Positions 6,862 to 13,797 of a DNA stretch of 13,797 nt are shown one piece after another. The translations under genes and the position numbers were made by a program. How positions within the stretch are numbered: the first letter of the stretch is position 1; every line of letters begins with the position of its first letter. The DNA is from Paracoccaceae bacterium (GTDB taxonomy: Bacteria; Pseudomonadota; Alphaproteobacteria; Rhodobacterales; Rhodobacteraceae). The stretch lies in assembly GCA_030625695.1 (NCBI GenBank), contig DAOUQK010000058.1, positions 1 through 13,797 on the forward strand, written 5' to 3'. Below the pieces are notes generated by a model that worked only from the letters and a program-made list of their open reading frames with translations, was not told the origin of the DNA and ran no database searches.

Positions 6862-8058
6862 ATGGACCTGAGTTATTCACCCGAAGATATCGCCTTTCGC
6901 GACGAAGTGCGGGCGTTTCTGGACGCCAAGCTTTCGCCGGAAATGTCCGGCAAAGTGCGCAATGGTCAAGAGTTGGGCAAGGCGGCGCATGACGAATGGC
7001 ATACCATTCTGAACGAACAAGGCTGGCTTGCGCCGAACTGGCCCAGTGAATATGGCGGCTGCGAATGGAACGCCGTACAAAAGCATATCTTCGAGATGGA
7101 GTGCGCGCAGGCCAATGCACCGCGTATCATTCCCTTTGGTCTGACCATGCTTGCCCCGGTTTTGCAGAAATTCGGCAGTGACGCGCAAAAGGCGTATTAC
7201 CTGCCGCGTATCCTTTCGGGCGAGGATTGGTGGTGTCAGGGGTATTCTGAACCGGGTGCCGGGTCTGATCTGGCGTCTTTGAAAACCAAAGCCGTCAGGG
7301 ACGGCGACCACTATGTGGTCAACGGGCAGAAAACCTGGACCACTCTGGGCCAATACGCCAACTGGATATTCTGCCTTGTGCGCACCGACCCGGATGTCAA
7401 GCAACAGGAAGGCATTTCATTCCTGCTGATCGACATGGACACCCCCGGCATCGAAGTGCGCCCGATCATCCTTTTGGACGGCACACCCGAGGTCAATGAA
7501 ATCTGGTTCACCGACGTGCGCGTACCGGTTGAAAACCTTGTGGGTGAAGAGAATAAAGGCTGGACCTATGCCAAATACCTGCTGACCCATGAGCGGACGA
7601 ACACCGCCGGGGTCGGGTATTCTCAGGCGGGGCTTAGCGCATTGAAACGCATGGCACGGGCCGAAGTTTCCAACGGTCGCCCGTTGATCGAAAACCCGCA
7701 TTTTGCGGCACGGTTGGCGCAGGTCGAGATTGAACTGATGGCCATGGCCACCACCAATCTGCGGATCGTATCCATGGCGGCAGTCGGGCAGGCACCGGGG
7801 GTTGAGGCGTCGATGCTCAAGGTCAAAGGAACGATTATTCGCCAGGAAATCAACGATCTGGCCCGCCGTGCTGCGGGGCCATACGCGATGCCGTTTGCGT
7901 CTGAATCGGTCGAGGGTGACAATGCACCAATTGGCCCGGATTATGCGGGGCCAGTGGCGGCACAGTATTTCAACAACCGCAAGCTGTCGATCTTTGCCGG
8001 CAGCAACGAAATTCAGCGCGGCATTATCGCCAAGGTGAAACTGGGGGCGATGGGATGA
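6862..8058 (+). CDS. Acyl-CoA dehydrogenase, large-subunit type (PimC-like)
   Basis: A 398-residue flavoprotein of the acyl-CoA dehydrogenase family, introducing the 2,3-double bond of acyl-CoA with electrons passed to electron-transfer flavoprotein. The N-terminal helical domain (about 1-125), a middle beta domain with YSEPGAGSDLASL (128-140) and KTWTTLGQYANW (157-168), and a C-terminal helical domain are visible. The usual catalytic glutamate position of medium-chain enzymes near the C-terminus reads FAGSNEIQR (378-386), with Ala-Gly in place of Glu-Gly. Glu244 in LTHERT sits where isovaleryl- and long-chain enzymes carry their base, so it is the candidate base. The coding region overlaps the next dehydrogenase by ATGA, so the two are translationally coupled and probably form a heteromer, as PimC/PimD and the mycobacterial ChsE pairs are thought to do. 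A GGGGG-type ribosome binding site precedes the ATG. Confidence 0.93.
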   Translation: MDLSYSPEDIAFRDEVRAFLDAKLSPEMSGKVRNGQELGKAAHDEWHTILNEQGWLAPNWPSEYGGCEWNAVQKHIFEMECAQANAPRIIPFGLTMLAPVLQKFGSDAQKAYYLPRILSGEDWWCQGYSEPGAGSDLASLKTKAVRDGDHYVVNGQKTWTTLGQYANWIFCLVRTDPDVKQQEGISFLLIDMDTPGIEVRPIILLDGTPEVNEIWFTDVRVPVENLVGEENKGWTYAKYLLTHERTNTAGVGYSQAGLSALKRMARAEVSNGRPLIENPHFAARLAQVEIELMAMATTNLRIVSMAAVGQAPGVEASMLKVKGTIIRQEINDLARRAAGPYAMPFASESVEGDNAPIGPDYAGPVAAQYFNNRKLSIFAGSNEIQRGIIAKVKLGAMG

Positions 8059-9188
8059 ATTTTGAACTGACAGAAGAGCGGCAAATGCTGCAGGACACGT
8101 TGCGTAGGTTTCTGGCGGATCGCTATGACACCAAGACTCGCAATGAAATTCTGGAGTCCGACGCCGGGCTAAGTGCTGATATCTGGGGTCAGATGGCCGA
8201 ATTGGGTATCATTGGCGCGATGTTCACCGAAGATCAGGGTGGCTTTGGTGGCACCGGTTTTGATCTGGCCGTGGTGTTCGAAGAACTGGGCCGTGCTGGC
8301 GTGGTCGAGCCGTTTCTGGACACGGCCATCCTTGGCGGCGGGTTGATCGCGGCGCTGGGCACCGACGCGCAAAAGGCGCTGTTGGACGACGTCATAGGTG
8401 GTACGCACCATCTGGCGTTTGCCCACGGCGAACCCACCAGCCGCTATGATCTGAGCCAGGTTCAGACCACCGCAACCGCCAACGGCGACCAGATCGTGTT
8501 GAACGGGCGCAAGGCGGTGGTGATCAACGCCGAAGCCGCCGGAACCCTGATCGTTTCGGCCCGCGAAAGCGGCGGCGTCGGGGATGAAGCGGGTATATCG
8601 CTGTTTCTGGTATCGGCGGACGCTGACGGGCTGGATCTGATGGGCTATCCAATGCTCAGCGGCGGGCGCGCAGCAGAGGTGATGTTGAATGATGTGAGCG
8701 TGCCGGTTTCCGCCCGCTTGGGTGCGGCGGGCAAAGCATACCCTGCCATCGCTGAACGCGCAGCGGCGGCGAGTGTGGCTCTGGCGGCTGAGGCGTTGGG
8801 GGCAATGGAAACCGCGACAAGGTTGACCGGCGAATACCTGATGACCCGCAAGCAATTCGGCCGCCCGATTGGCACGTTTCAGGCATTGCAGCACCGGTTT
8901 TCCGATCTGCTGATCGAGCTGGAACAGGTACGGTCTGCGGTAATCAACGCAGCCGGGCATCTGGAGCGCGAGGCGCAGGTGCGTGATCTGAATATCGCCG
9001 CTGCGCGCAACCTGATTGGCCGCGCTGGCCGTTTGGTGGCCGAAGATGCGATCCAGATGCATGGCGGCATTGCCATGACGCAGGAATATGAACTGGCGCA
9101 TATCGCCAAGCGCATCATCATGACTGATCACCGCTTTGGCGACACTGATTATCATTTGGAGCGGTTCATTGCCCTTAGCGCCGCCTGA
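8055..9188 (+). CDS. Acyl-CoA dehydrogenase, small-subunit type (PimD-like)
   Basis: A 377-residue acyl-CoA dehydrogenase family protein. FAD-contacting motifs are clear: RKQFGRPIGTFQALQHR (265-281) and IQMHGGIAMTQEY (333-345). The middle domain is diverged: the substrate/flavin loop is HGEPTSRYD (124-132) where an active family member would have a Y-x-E-P-x-x-G-S-D-like motif. The C-terminus lacks the Glu-Gly catalytic site and ends soon after HIAKRIIMTDHRFGD. Glu234 in AIAERA is at the helix position used by some family members. Together with the larger dehydrogenase just upstream, with which it overlaps by four bases, it probably forms a two-subunit enzyme in which only one site per pair is fully functional; this is inference from heteromeric relatives. 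Its end overlaps the TTG start of the thioesterase gene by 20 bases. Confidence 0.9.
   Translation: MNFELTEERQMLQDTLRRFLADRYDTKTRNEILESDAGLSADIWGQMAELGIIGAMFTEDQGGFGGTGFDLAVVFEELGRAGVVEPFLDTAILGGGLIAALGTDAQKALLDDVIGGTHHLAFAHGEPTSRYDLSQVQTTATANGDQIVLNGRKAVVINAEAAGTLIVSARESGGVGDEAGISLFLVSADADGLDLMGYPMLSGGRAAEVMLNDVSVPVSARLGAAGKAYPAIAERAAAASVALAAEALGAMETATRLTGEYLMTRKQFGRPIGTFQALQHRFSDLLIELEQVRSAVINAAGHLEREAQVRDLNIAAARNLIGRAGRLVAEDAIQMHGGIAMTQEYELAHIAKRIIMTDHRFGDTDYHLERFIALSAA
9158..9161 (+). promoter_or_regulatory. Ribosome binding site supporting a TTG start
   Basis: GGAG, inside the end of the small dehydrogenase gene, lies 7 bases before the TTG at 9169. The longer frame opening at the TTG at 9136 has no such box. 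Confidence 0.6.
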
Positions 9189-9603
9189 AGCCCCAAGCGG
9201 CATTATCGCGGATAATTCTGGCGCTCAGAAAACCATCGGCTATGTGATCGACCTCTCGCCCAAGGGGGGCGGGGCGGCGTGTTTTCTGGATATCGGACCC
9301 GGGCATCTTAACCGTAACGGGTTGCTGCATGGCGGGATCATGACGGTGCTGCTGGATGTGGCGTGTGGCTATGCCGCGTCTTTGTCGTTTGACCAAACAA
9401 AAATTGCACCGGTTCTGACCGTGTCGCTGAATATGTCCTACGTGGCTTCGGCGGGTCAGGGCCGGATGACGGCGATTGGCAAGGTAACAGGCGGCGGGCG
9501 CAAGATTTGTTATGCAAACGGTGAACTACGCGACGAAAGCGGGCAATTGGTTGCCAGTGCTGCCTGTGTATTCAAACGGATCAGCCAAAGACCTGCGACA
9601 TGA
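9169..9603 (+). CDS. PaaI-type hotdog thioesterase
   Basis: A 144-residue protein of the hotdog-fold PaaI thioesterase family, which hydrolyses acyl-CoA thioesters to free acid and CoA. The signature NRNGLLHGGIMTVLLD is present, with His54-Gly-Gly and Asp63 at the position of the catalytic acid known in PaaI and human THEM2. Strand-rich segments follow to the end (TVSLNMSYVASAGQG, then ASAACVFKRI). I chose the TTG at 9169 because GGAG precedes it by 7 bases and the protein then has family-typical length; this overlaps the upstream dehydrogenase gene by 20 bases. The stop overlaps the next ATG (ATGA). Such tight packing places it in the operon. It may release CoA from dead-end or overloaded acyl-CoA intermediates, or yield a free acid end product; this role is inferred. 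Confidence 0.88.
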   Translation: MPLAPPEAPSGIIADNSGAQKTIGYVIDLSPKGGGAACFLDIGPGHLNRNGLLHGGIMTVLLDVACGYAASLSFDQTKIAPVLTVSLNMSYVASAGQGRMTAIGKVTGGGRKICYANGELRDESGQLVASAACVFKRISQRPAT

Positions 9604-11102
9604 GTGATATGCCAACGACCCCGTCTCGTTGGCACCATTTTCTGGATGCCCAGATCAAGGACCGGCCGGACGCTTTGGCATTGACCGACAGTATTGGTGC
9701 GTCCTGGGACTATGCCGGATTGGATCGCGCCTGCGATGCGGTCAAAGACGCATTGCAGTCCGCTGGCGTCAAATCCGGCGACCGGGTGCTGATTATCGCC
9801 GAAAATTGCGCCGCTGCGGTGGCCGCCCTGTTTGCCTGTTCGCGCCTTGGGGCGGTCGCGGTGCCAACCAATGCCCGCCAGACCGGCGCCGAGATAATTC
9901 GCATCCTTGACCACGCCCGCCCGGCGGCTGTGTTGCTGACCAGTGAAGCGTCAAAAGATGCCGCAGCGCATGGCGCACGCATGAAGGCGCAGGAAATTTC
10001 CGGGGCATTTGGTACCCTGATGCTTGCCACGCCTTATGCGTCTGACCCCGACCCGGAACGCGATGTCGCCGTGTTGCTTTATACCACGGGCACCACGGGC
10101 ACGCCCAAGGGTGTGATGCTGACGCACGGCAATCTGGTGTTTGGTGGGCGGTCATCGGTGGCAATCCGGGGCATGACCCAAAGCGACGTGATCTATGGCG
10201 TGTTACCATTGACCCATGTGTTTGGCCTGTCGTCGATTGTCACCGCAGCGATGTGCGCCGGGGCGCTGATCCGGTTCGAAGCCCGGTTTTCACCTGAACG
10301 CCTTTACCGCGCATTGGGCGATGGGGTTACTTTGCTGTCGGCGGTGCCGCAAATGCACGCCTTGTTGATGCAATACACCCGCGAACAGGGTCTTGAGACC
10401 CTTCAAAACAGTTCGCTACGCTATGTTTCTTCGGGGGCGGCCCCACTTGACCCGGAATGGAAACGCAAGGCCGAAGCGTTTTATGGTGTGGCCTTGCAAA
10501 ACGGCTATGGCATGACCGAGACCACGGCTGGGATATGCGTGACTCAAAGCGCGCTGGGCGATTCCGATGTGTCCGTTGGCCCGCCATTGCCAAGTGTCGA
10601 GGTGAAAATCAAGCAGCCAGATGGTGACGGCATCGGCGAGGTGCTGACCCGGGGGCCAAATGTGATGAAAGGCTATTACCGCAACCCGGGCGAGACCGAA
10701 AAGGCGCTGGATTCCGATGGCTGGATGCATACCGGCGATCTGGGGCGGATTGATAAGGCCGGGTTGCTGCATATCATGGGTCGCTTGAAGGAACTGATCA
10801 TTCACGGTGGTTTCAACGTCTTCCCGCCCGAGGTCGAGGCGGCCCTGAATGCCCACCCACAGGTGGTTCAATCGGCGGTGGTTGGACGGCTGGTTGATGG
10901 CGATGAACAAGTTCTGGCCTTTGTTCAGGTGGCGGTCGGCGACGCGCCGGACCCGGAACAGCTCCGCCAGTTTGTCGCCGATCAACTGGCCGGATACAAA
11001 CGGCCCGCCCAGATTATCATGGCCACTGAACTGCCCGCCGCGCCGACTGGTAAAATCCTGCGCCACCGATTGTTGGAGGTGTTTGGCAGTCAATTGCTCT
11101 GA
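9600..11102 (+). CDS. AMP-forming acyl-CoA ligase (PimA-like)
   Basis: A 500-residue adenylate-forming ligase that activates a carboxylic acid with ATP and CoA and so feeds the beta-oxidation enzymes encoded upstream. Motifs: P-loop TTGTTGTPKG (162-171), PLTHVFGL (203-210), GYGMTET (302-308), TGDLGRID (378-385), the hinge GRLKELIIHGGFNVFPPEVE (394-413) and the catalytic lysine of PTGK (Lys485). Length is typical. Its ATG overlaps the thioesterase stop by four bases and has no clear ribosome binding site of its own, so its translation probably depends on the gene upstream. It is the last gene of the operon; a double hairpin follows 14 bases after the stop. Substrate unknown: a dicarboxylic acid by analogy with PimA, but a medium- or long-chain fatty acid or a ring-derived acid is equally compatible. 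Confidence 0.92.
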   Translation: MSDMPTTPSRWHHFLDAQIKDRPDALALTDSIGASWDYAGLDRACDAVKDALQSAGVKSGDRVLIIAENCAAAVAALFACSRLGAVAVPTNARQTGAEIIRILDHARPAAVLLTSEASKDAAAHGARMKAQEISGAFGTLMLATPYASDPDPERDVAVLLYTTGTTGTPKGVMLTHGNLVFGGRSSVAIRGMTQSDVIYGVLPLTHVFGLSSIVTAAMCAGALIRFEARFSPERLYRALGDGVTLLSAVPQMHALLMQYTREQGLETLQNSSLRYVSSGAAPLDPEWKRKAEAFYGVALQNGYGMTETTAGICVTQSALGDSDVSVGPPLPSVEVKIKQPDGDGIGEVLTRGPNVMKGYYRNPGETEKALDSDGWMHTGDLGRIDKAGLLHIMGRLKELIIHGGFNVFPPEVEAALNAHPQVVQSAVVGRLVDGDEQVLAFVQVAVGDAPDPEQLRQFVADQLAGYKRPAQIIMATELPAAPTGKILRHRLLEVFGSQLL

Positions 11103-11116
11103 CCTTGCTCAATCAT

Positions 11117-11182
11117 ATGTAGGGTGGGGTTTCACCCCACCATCCACCGGCGAGCGGCGGGGTAAAACCCCGCCCTACACAT
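11117..11182. repeat. Composite inverted repeat with two hairpins between convergent genes
   Basis: The element has two arms, each itself a perfect palindrome. Left: GGTGGGGT-TTC-ACCCCACC (11123-11141). Right: GGCGGGGT-AAA-ACCCCGCC (11156-11174). The arms are also near-inverted copies of each other, and the outer ends TGTAGGG and CCCTACA pair, so one long cruciform could form instead of two small hairpins. It sits between the end of the acyl-CoA operon and the end of the yghU-like gene. This is the appearance of dispersed extragenic palindromic repeats, and it could also stop transcription from both sides, although no run of T follows the stems. Confidence 0.75.
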
Positions 11183-11216
11183 GACGATAATGAATCAATC
11201 TTTACGCACGTTGGTA

Positions 11217-12086
11217 TCAATCTGGGTTCGGCTCCAGCTTGTCCTGCGTTCTGGTATCAAAATCACCCGCATCATGGCGTTCGCGCAATTGCCCTTCCGG
11301 GTTGCCAAACGCCCGGTTGACTTTCACCCCGCGTTTGACGGCCGGGCGCGCAGCGATCTCTGCCGCCCAGCGATTAACGTGTTCGTAAGACGCCGTATCC
11401 AGGAACTCAGCCGCTTCGTAAACGCGGTTCTGCACCAAAGCGCCGTACCAGGGCCAGATCGCCATATCAGCGATGGAATAGTCATCGCCGCACATAAACG
11501 CGCGCTCGCTCAGGTTGCGGTCCAACACATCAAGCTGGCGTTTCACCTCCATCGCAAAACGGTTGATCGGATATTCGTATTTTTCAGGTGCATAAGCATA
11601 GAAATGCCCGAATCCGCCACCCAGATACGGCGCGCTGCCCATTTGCCAGAACAGCCAAGACAGGCATTCGGGGCGGTTTTCGGGAATAAACATCCCAAAT
11701 TTCTCGGCAAGATGCAGCAGGATTGCACCGGATTCGAACACCCGGACCGGCGCGCCGCCGCTGTGATCCATCAGCGCCGGAATTTTCGAATTTGGGTTGG
11801 CGGCAACAAATCCGCTACCAAATTGGTCGCCGTCACCGATTTTGATCAGCCAGGCGTCATATTCCGCGCCTTTGTGCCCCGCAGCTAACAGTTCTTCCAA
11901 CATCACCGTCACTTTGACGCCATTGGGCGTGGCCAGAGAATAAAGCTGAAAAGGGTGTTTGCCGACTGGTAAATCCTTGTCATGGGTCGCCCCGGCAATG
12001 GGTCGGTTGATGCTGGCGAACTTTCCACCGCTTTCAGTGTCCCAGGTCCAGACTTTGGGGGGGGTATATTCTTGTGACTTGCTCAT
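11217..12086 (-). CDS. yghU: Glutathione S-transferase family protein, YghU-type (disulfide-bond oxidoreductase)
   Basis: A 289-residue protein that matches E. coli YghU (288 residues as I recall it) almost end to end, including the unusual N-terminal extension VWTWD...INRP...THDKDLPVGKHP before the thioredoxin fold. The thioredoxin-like domain has the TPNG site (53-56), NPNSKIPAL (97-105) with the cis-proline, and the glutathione-binding FESGAILL (117-124). The helical C-terminal domain carries SIADMAIWPW (204-213). Known for YghU: a nu-class enzyme that binds two glutathiones per active site and reduces disulfides, with weak classical transferase activity. The ORF is open further upstream to an ATG at 12224, but the ATG at 12086 aligns with the family start and has AAGAGA about 10 bases upstream. 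It is transcribed convergently with the acyl-CoA operon and divergently from mreB, so it is probably its own unit. Confidence 0.92.
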   Translation of the reverse strand: MSKSQEYTPPKVWTWDTESGGKFASINRPIAGATHDKDLPVGKHPFQLYSLATPNGVKVTVMLEELLAAGHKGAEYDAWLIKIGDGDQFGSGFVAANPNSKIPALMDHSGGAPVRVFESGAILLHLAEKFGMFIPENRPECLSWLFWQMGSAPYLGGGFGHFYAYAPEKYEYPINRFAMEVKRQLDVLDRNLSERAFMCGDDYSIADMAIWPWYGALVQNRVYEAAEFLDTASYEHVNRWAAEIAARPAVKRGVKVNRAFGNPEGQLRERHDAGDFDTRTQDKLEPNPD

Positions 12087-12258
12087 TGGGGATATCTCTT
12101 GCTGGTTGGTTGCGACGAAAAGATCAGAGCAAACCCCGCCTTCTCTTGATGCTGCCCGCCACAATGGCTGGTCGCTGCCTGAGCGCAAGTAACTAATTTG
12201 CGACAGCCCAGGCTTGCAGGCCACCGGCAGAATCGCGCCCTTGTCTGTGAATCGGCCC

Positions 12259-12287
12259 TTTCGCCTGTCTGGTCAGATGACTATAAG
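12259..12287 (+). promoter_or_regulatory. Weak candidate promoter of the mreBC operon
   Basis: TTTCGC (12259-12264), 17 bases, then TATAAG (12282-12287), about 68 bases before the mreB start. The -10 is good and the -35 poor. The rest of the 269-base gap between yghU and mreB shows no other feature I can support. Confidence 0.28.
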
Positions 12288-12355
12288 CCCATATTCCAGC
12301 GGTTCTAACAGAGTCGCAGGTTCGGTTTTGTCACGTTTGTCAGGATAACCCAACA

Positions 12356-13402
12356 ATGTCGCTGTTCAGTATGTTCTCTGGTTTGTTCGCAGCTGATATG
12401 GCCATTGATCTGGGCACGGCGAACACGCTGGTCTACGTCAAAGGCCGGGGTATTATTCTGAGCGAACCGTCGGTGGTGGCCTATCACGTCAAAGACGGCG
12501 TGCGTAAACTGTTGGCCGTGGGCGAGGATGCCAAGCTGATGCTGGGCCGCACGCCTGGTTCGATCGAAGCAATTCGGCCGATGCGCGAAGGGGTGATTGC
12601 CGATTTCGACACCGCCGAGGAAATGATCAAGTACTTTATTCGTAAGGTGCACAAGCGAACCACCTTTGCCAAACCCAAAATCATCGTCTGTGTGCCCCAC
12701 GGCGCCACCCCGGTCGAGAAACGCGCCATTCGCCAGTCGGTTTTGTCGGCGGGTGCGCGCCGCGCCGGGCTGATTGCCGAACCGATTGCGGCGGCCATTG
12801 GCGCGGGTATGCCGATCACCGATCCCACCGGCAATATGGTGGTTGATATCGGCGGTGGTACAACCGAAGTGGCCGTTTTGTCCCTTGGTGATATTGTTTA
12901 TGCCCGTTCTGTACGTGTCGGTGGCGACCGGATGGACGAGGCGATCATCAGCTATCTGCGGCGTCAACAAAACCTGTTGGTGGGCGAATCAACGGCTGAG
13001 AGAATCAAGACCAGTATCGGCACGGCGCGGATGCCGGACGATGGGCGCGGCACGTCGATGCATGTGCGGGGTCGCGATTTGCTAAGCGGTATTCCGAAAG
13101 AGATCGAGATTTCGCAGGCGCAGGTAGCCGAAGCCCTGTCCGAACCGGTGCAGCAGATTTGCGAAGCGGTGATGACCGCGTTGGAAGCGACCCCACCCGA
13201 CCTTGCGGCGGATATCGTTGACCGGGGTGTCATGCTGACGGGTGGCGGCGCGCTGCTGGGCGATCTGGATCTGGCGCTGCGAGAACAGACCGGGTTGGCC
13301 ATTTCGATTGCGGATGAATGCCTTAACTGCGTGGCCCTTGGCACCGGCAAGGCGTTGGAATATGAATCACAATTGCGCCACGCGATTGACTACGACAGCT
13401 AA
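12356..13402 (+). CDS. mreB: Rod-shape-determining protein MreB
   Basis: A 348-residue bacterial actin (E. coli MreB has 347). It polymerises with ATP into membrane-bound filaments that guide the lateral peptidoglycan synthesis machinery. Actin-fold motifs are intact: phosphate-1 DLGTANT (18-24), phosphate-2 DIGGGTT (164-170) and the adenosine motif TGGGALL (295-301). The N-terminus MSLFSMFSGLF is hydrophobic and amphipathic, suited to direct membrane binding. AGGA lies 10 bases before the ATG. mreC follows 56 bases downstream in the same direction, the usual mreBCD order. Confidence 0.98.
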   Translation: MSLFSMFSGLFAADMAIDLGTANTLVYVKGRGIILSEPSVVAYHVKDGVRKLLAVGEDAKLMLGRTPGSIEAIRPMREGVIADFDTAEEMIKYFIRKVHKRTTFAKPKIIVCVPHGATPVEKRAIRQSVLSAGARRAGLIAEPIAAAIGAGMPITDPTGNMVVDIGGGTTEVAVLSLGDIVYARSVRVGGDRMDEAIISYLRRQQNLLVGESTAERIKTSIGTARMPDDGRGTSMHVRGRDLLSGIPKEIEISQAQVAEALSEPVQQICEAVMTALEATPPDLAADIVDRGVMLTGGGALLGDLDLALREQTGLAISIADECLNCVALGTGKALEYESQLRHAIDYDS

Positions 13403-13446
13403 GACGCGCACCTTTTTACTGGACGGTTAACGGCGCGGTCTGCGTC

Positions 13447-13454
13447 GGAAGGAG
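13447..13454 (+). promoter_or_regulatory. Ribosome binding site supporting the mreC TTG start
   Basis: GGAAGGAG ends 4 bases before the TTG at 13459. It is the only strong box in the mreB-mreC gap. The first in-frame ATG downstream would start inside the membrane helix. Confidence 0.65.
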
Positions 13455-13458
13455 CCAC

Positions 13459-13797
13459 TTGGCCAAAGACCGATCACAAAGAGAGGATTTCACAACCCCG
13501 CTTCGCCGGTTGCTGGTGGGGGTAATTGCCTTGTGCCTTATGGCCATTTTCCTGGTCTGGCGGATCGACAGCCCCCGGGTGGAACGGTTCCGCGCGCAGG
13601 TGACTGACAAGGTGGTGCCCAGCATGGATTGGGCCATGGCGCCAGCCACTGGCCTAATCAATCTGGTAAAAGACTTTCAAAGCTATCAGCGCCTGTCGGA
13701 CCAAAACCGCGAATTGCGCAGCGAATTGCGCCAGATGCAGGCCTGGAAAGAGGCCGCCTTGCAGTTGGAACAGGAAAATGCCCGACTTTTGGACCTG
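13459..13797 (+). CDS. mreC: Rod-shape-determining protein MreC, 5' part (runs off window)
   Basis: Reading from the TTG at 13459 gives 113 residues to the window edge without a stop. The layout is that of MreC: a short basic cytoplasmic tail with PLRRLL (14-19), one transmembrane helix (about 18-35, LVGVIALCLMAIFLVW), then a periplasmic region entering a heptad-like coiled coil (about 72-113, rich in Gln, Glu, Leu and Arg) that precedes the beta domains lying outside the window. MreC links MreB filaments to penicillin-binding protein 2 and RodA in the elongation complex. TTG is chosen because of the GGAAGGAG box and because the first ATG (codon 28) would cut the membrane helix. The segments WRIDSPRVERFRAQV and QAWKEAALQLEQENARLLDL closely fit roseobacter MreC proteins as I remember them. 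Confidence 0.93.
   Translation, partial: MAKDRSQREDFTTPLRRLLVGVIALCLMAIFLVWRIDSPRVERFRAQVTDKVVPSMDWAMAPATGLINLVKDFQSYQRLSDQNRELRSELRQMQAWKEAALQLEQENARLLDL

Noticed and set aside
9136..9168. Longer thioesterase start at the TTG at 9136
   Set aside because: It has no ribosome binding site and would add an 11-residue hydrophobic extension not typical of the family; the TTG at 9169 has GGAG at 7 bases.
8169..9203. 344-codon minus-strand open frame opposite the small dehydrogenase gene
   Set aside because: It is an antisense shadow of a clear plus-strand gene; the translation has no recognisable domain and is rich in His, Gln and Arg, as expected for antisense of GC-rich coding DNA.
11117..11182. 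CRISPR repeat or insertion-sequence end
   Set aside because: Only one composite palindrome is present, with no spaced repeats, no transposase and no target-site duplication visible.
11181..11888. 235-codon plus-strand open frame opposite yghU
   Set aside because: The minus strand encodes an almost full-length YghU match; the plus frame starts at the edge of the palindrome and shows no family motif.
13403..13458. Hairpin between mreB and mreC (GACGC...GCGTC)
   Set aside because: The stem is short and interrupted, the loop is long, and no T-run follows; a terminator inside the mre operon is unlikely.

Overview
The window looks like a chromosomal piece of an alphaproteobacterium, most likely a Rhodobacteraceae (roseobacter-type) species. 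This rests on the GC-rich coding sequence, the MreB/MreC pair with an MreC N-terminus of the type I remember from roseobacters, and dense operons with 4-base ATGA overlaps and TTG starts. The assignment comes from recognising protein sequences, not from a search. I see no rRNA, tRNA, transposase, integrase or CRISPR array.

Layout. (1) Bases 1-2246, minus strand: a two-gene unit with an AMP-forming acyl-CoA ligase of the oxalate-CoA-ligase (Pcs60/AAE3-like) type, followed directly by a ketopantoate-reductase-family (PanE/ApbA) gene that is cut by the window edge. (2) Bases 2559-3371, plus strand: a lone exported protein, probably an outer-membrane beta-barrel, flanked by non-coding DNA with a 12-base direct repeat on each side. 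(3) Bases 3586-11102, plus strand: a six-gene beta-oxidation operon encoding a bifunctional enoyl-CoA hydratase/3-hydroxyacyl-CoA dehydrogenase, a thiolase, two paired acyl-CoA dehydrogenase subunits, a PaaI-type hotdog thioesterase and an acyl-CoA ligase. (4) Bases 11117-11182: a double-hairpin palindromic repeat between convergent genes. (5) Bases 11217-12086, minus strand: a YghU-type glutathione S-transferase family protein. (6) Bases 12356 to the end, plus strand: mreB and the start of mreC, the cell-shape operon.

How the genes work together. The operon in region 3 holds every activity for one full beta-oxidation turn: ligase activates, dehydrogenase pair, hydratase and hydroxyacyl dehydrogenase, thiolase. 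Its content closely matches the pimFABCDE dicarboxylate operon of Rhodopseudomonas palustris, but the ligase is last and a thioesterase is inserted before it. The likely substrates are dicarboxylic acids or other carboxylated or bulky acyl-CoAs, not simple fatty acids; this is inference. The minus-strand ligase/reductase pair may be a second small module for an oxo- or dicarboxylic acid. MreB and MreC are housekeeping. I found no clearly undescribed system. The most unusual points are the thioesterase in the pim-like operon, the paired dehydrogenases lacking the classical C-terminal glutamate, the PanE-like paralogue beside an oxalyl-CoA-ligase-like gene, and the composite palindrome.
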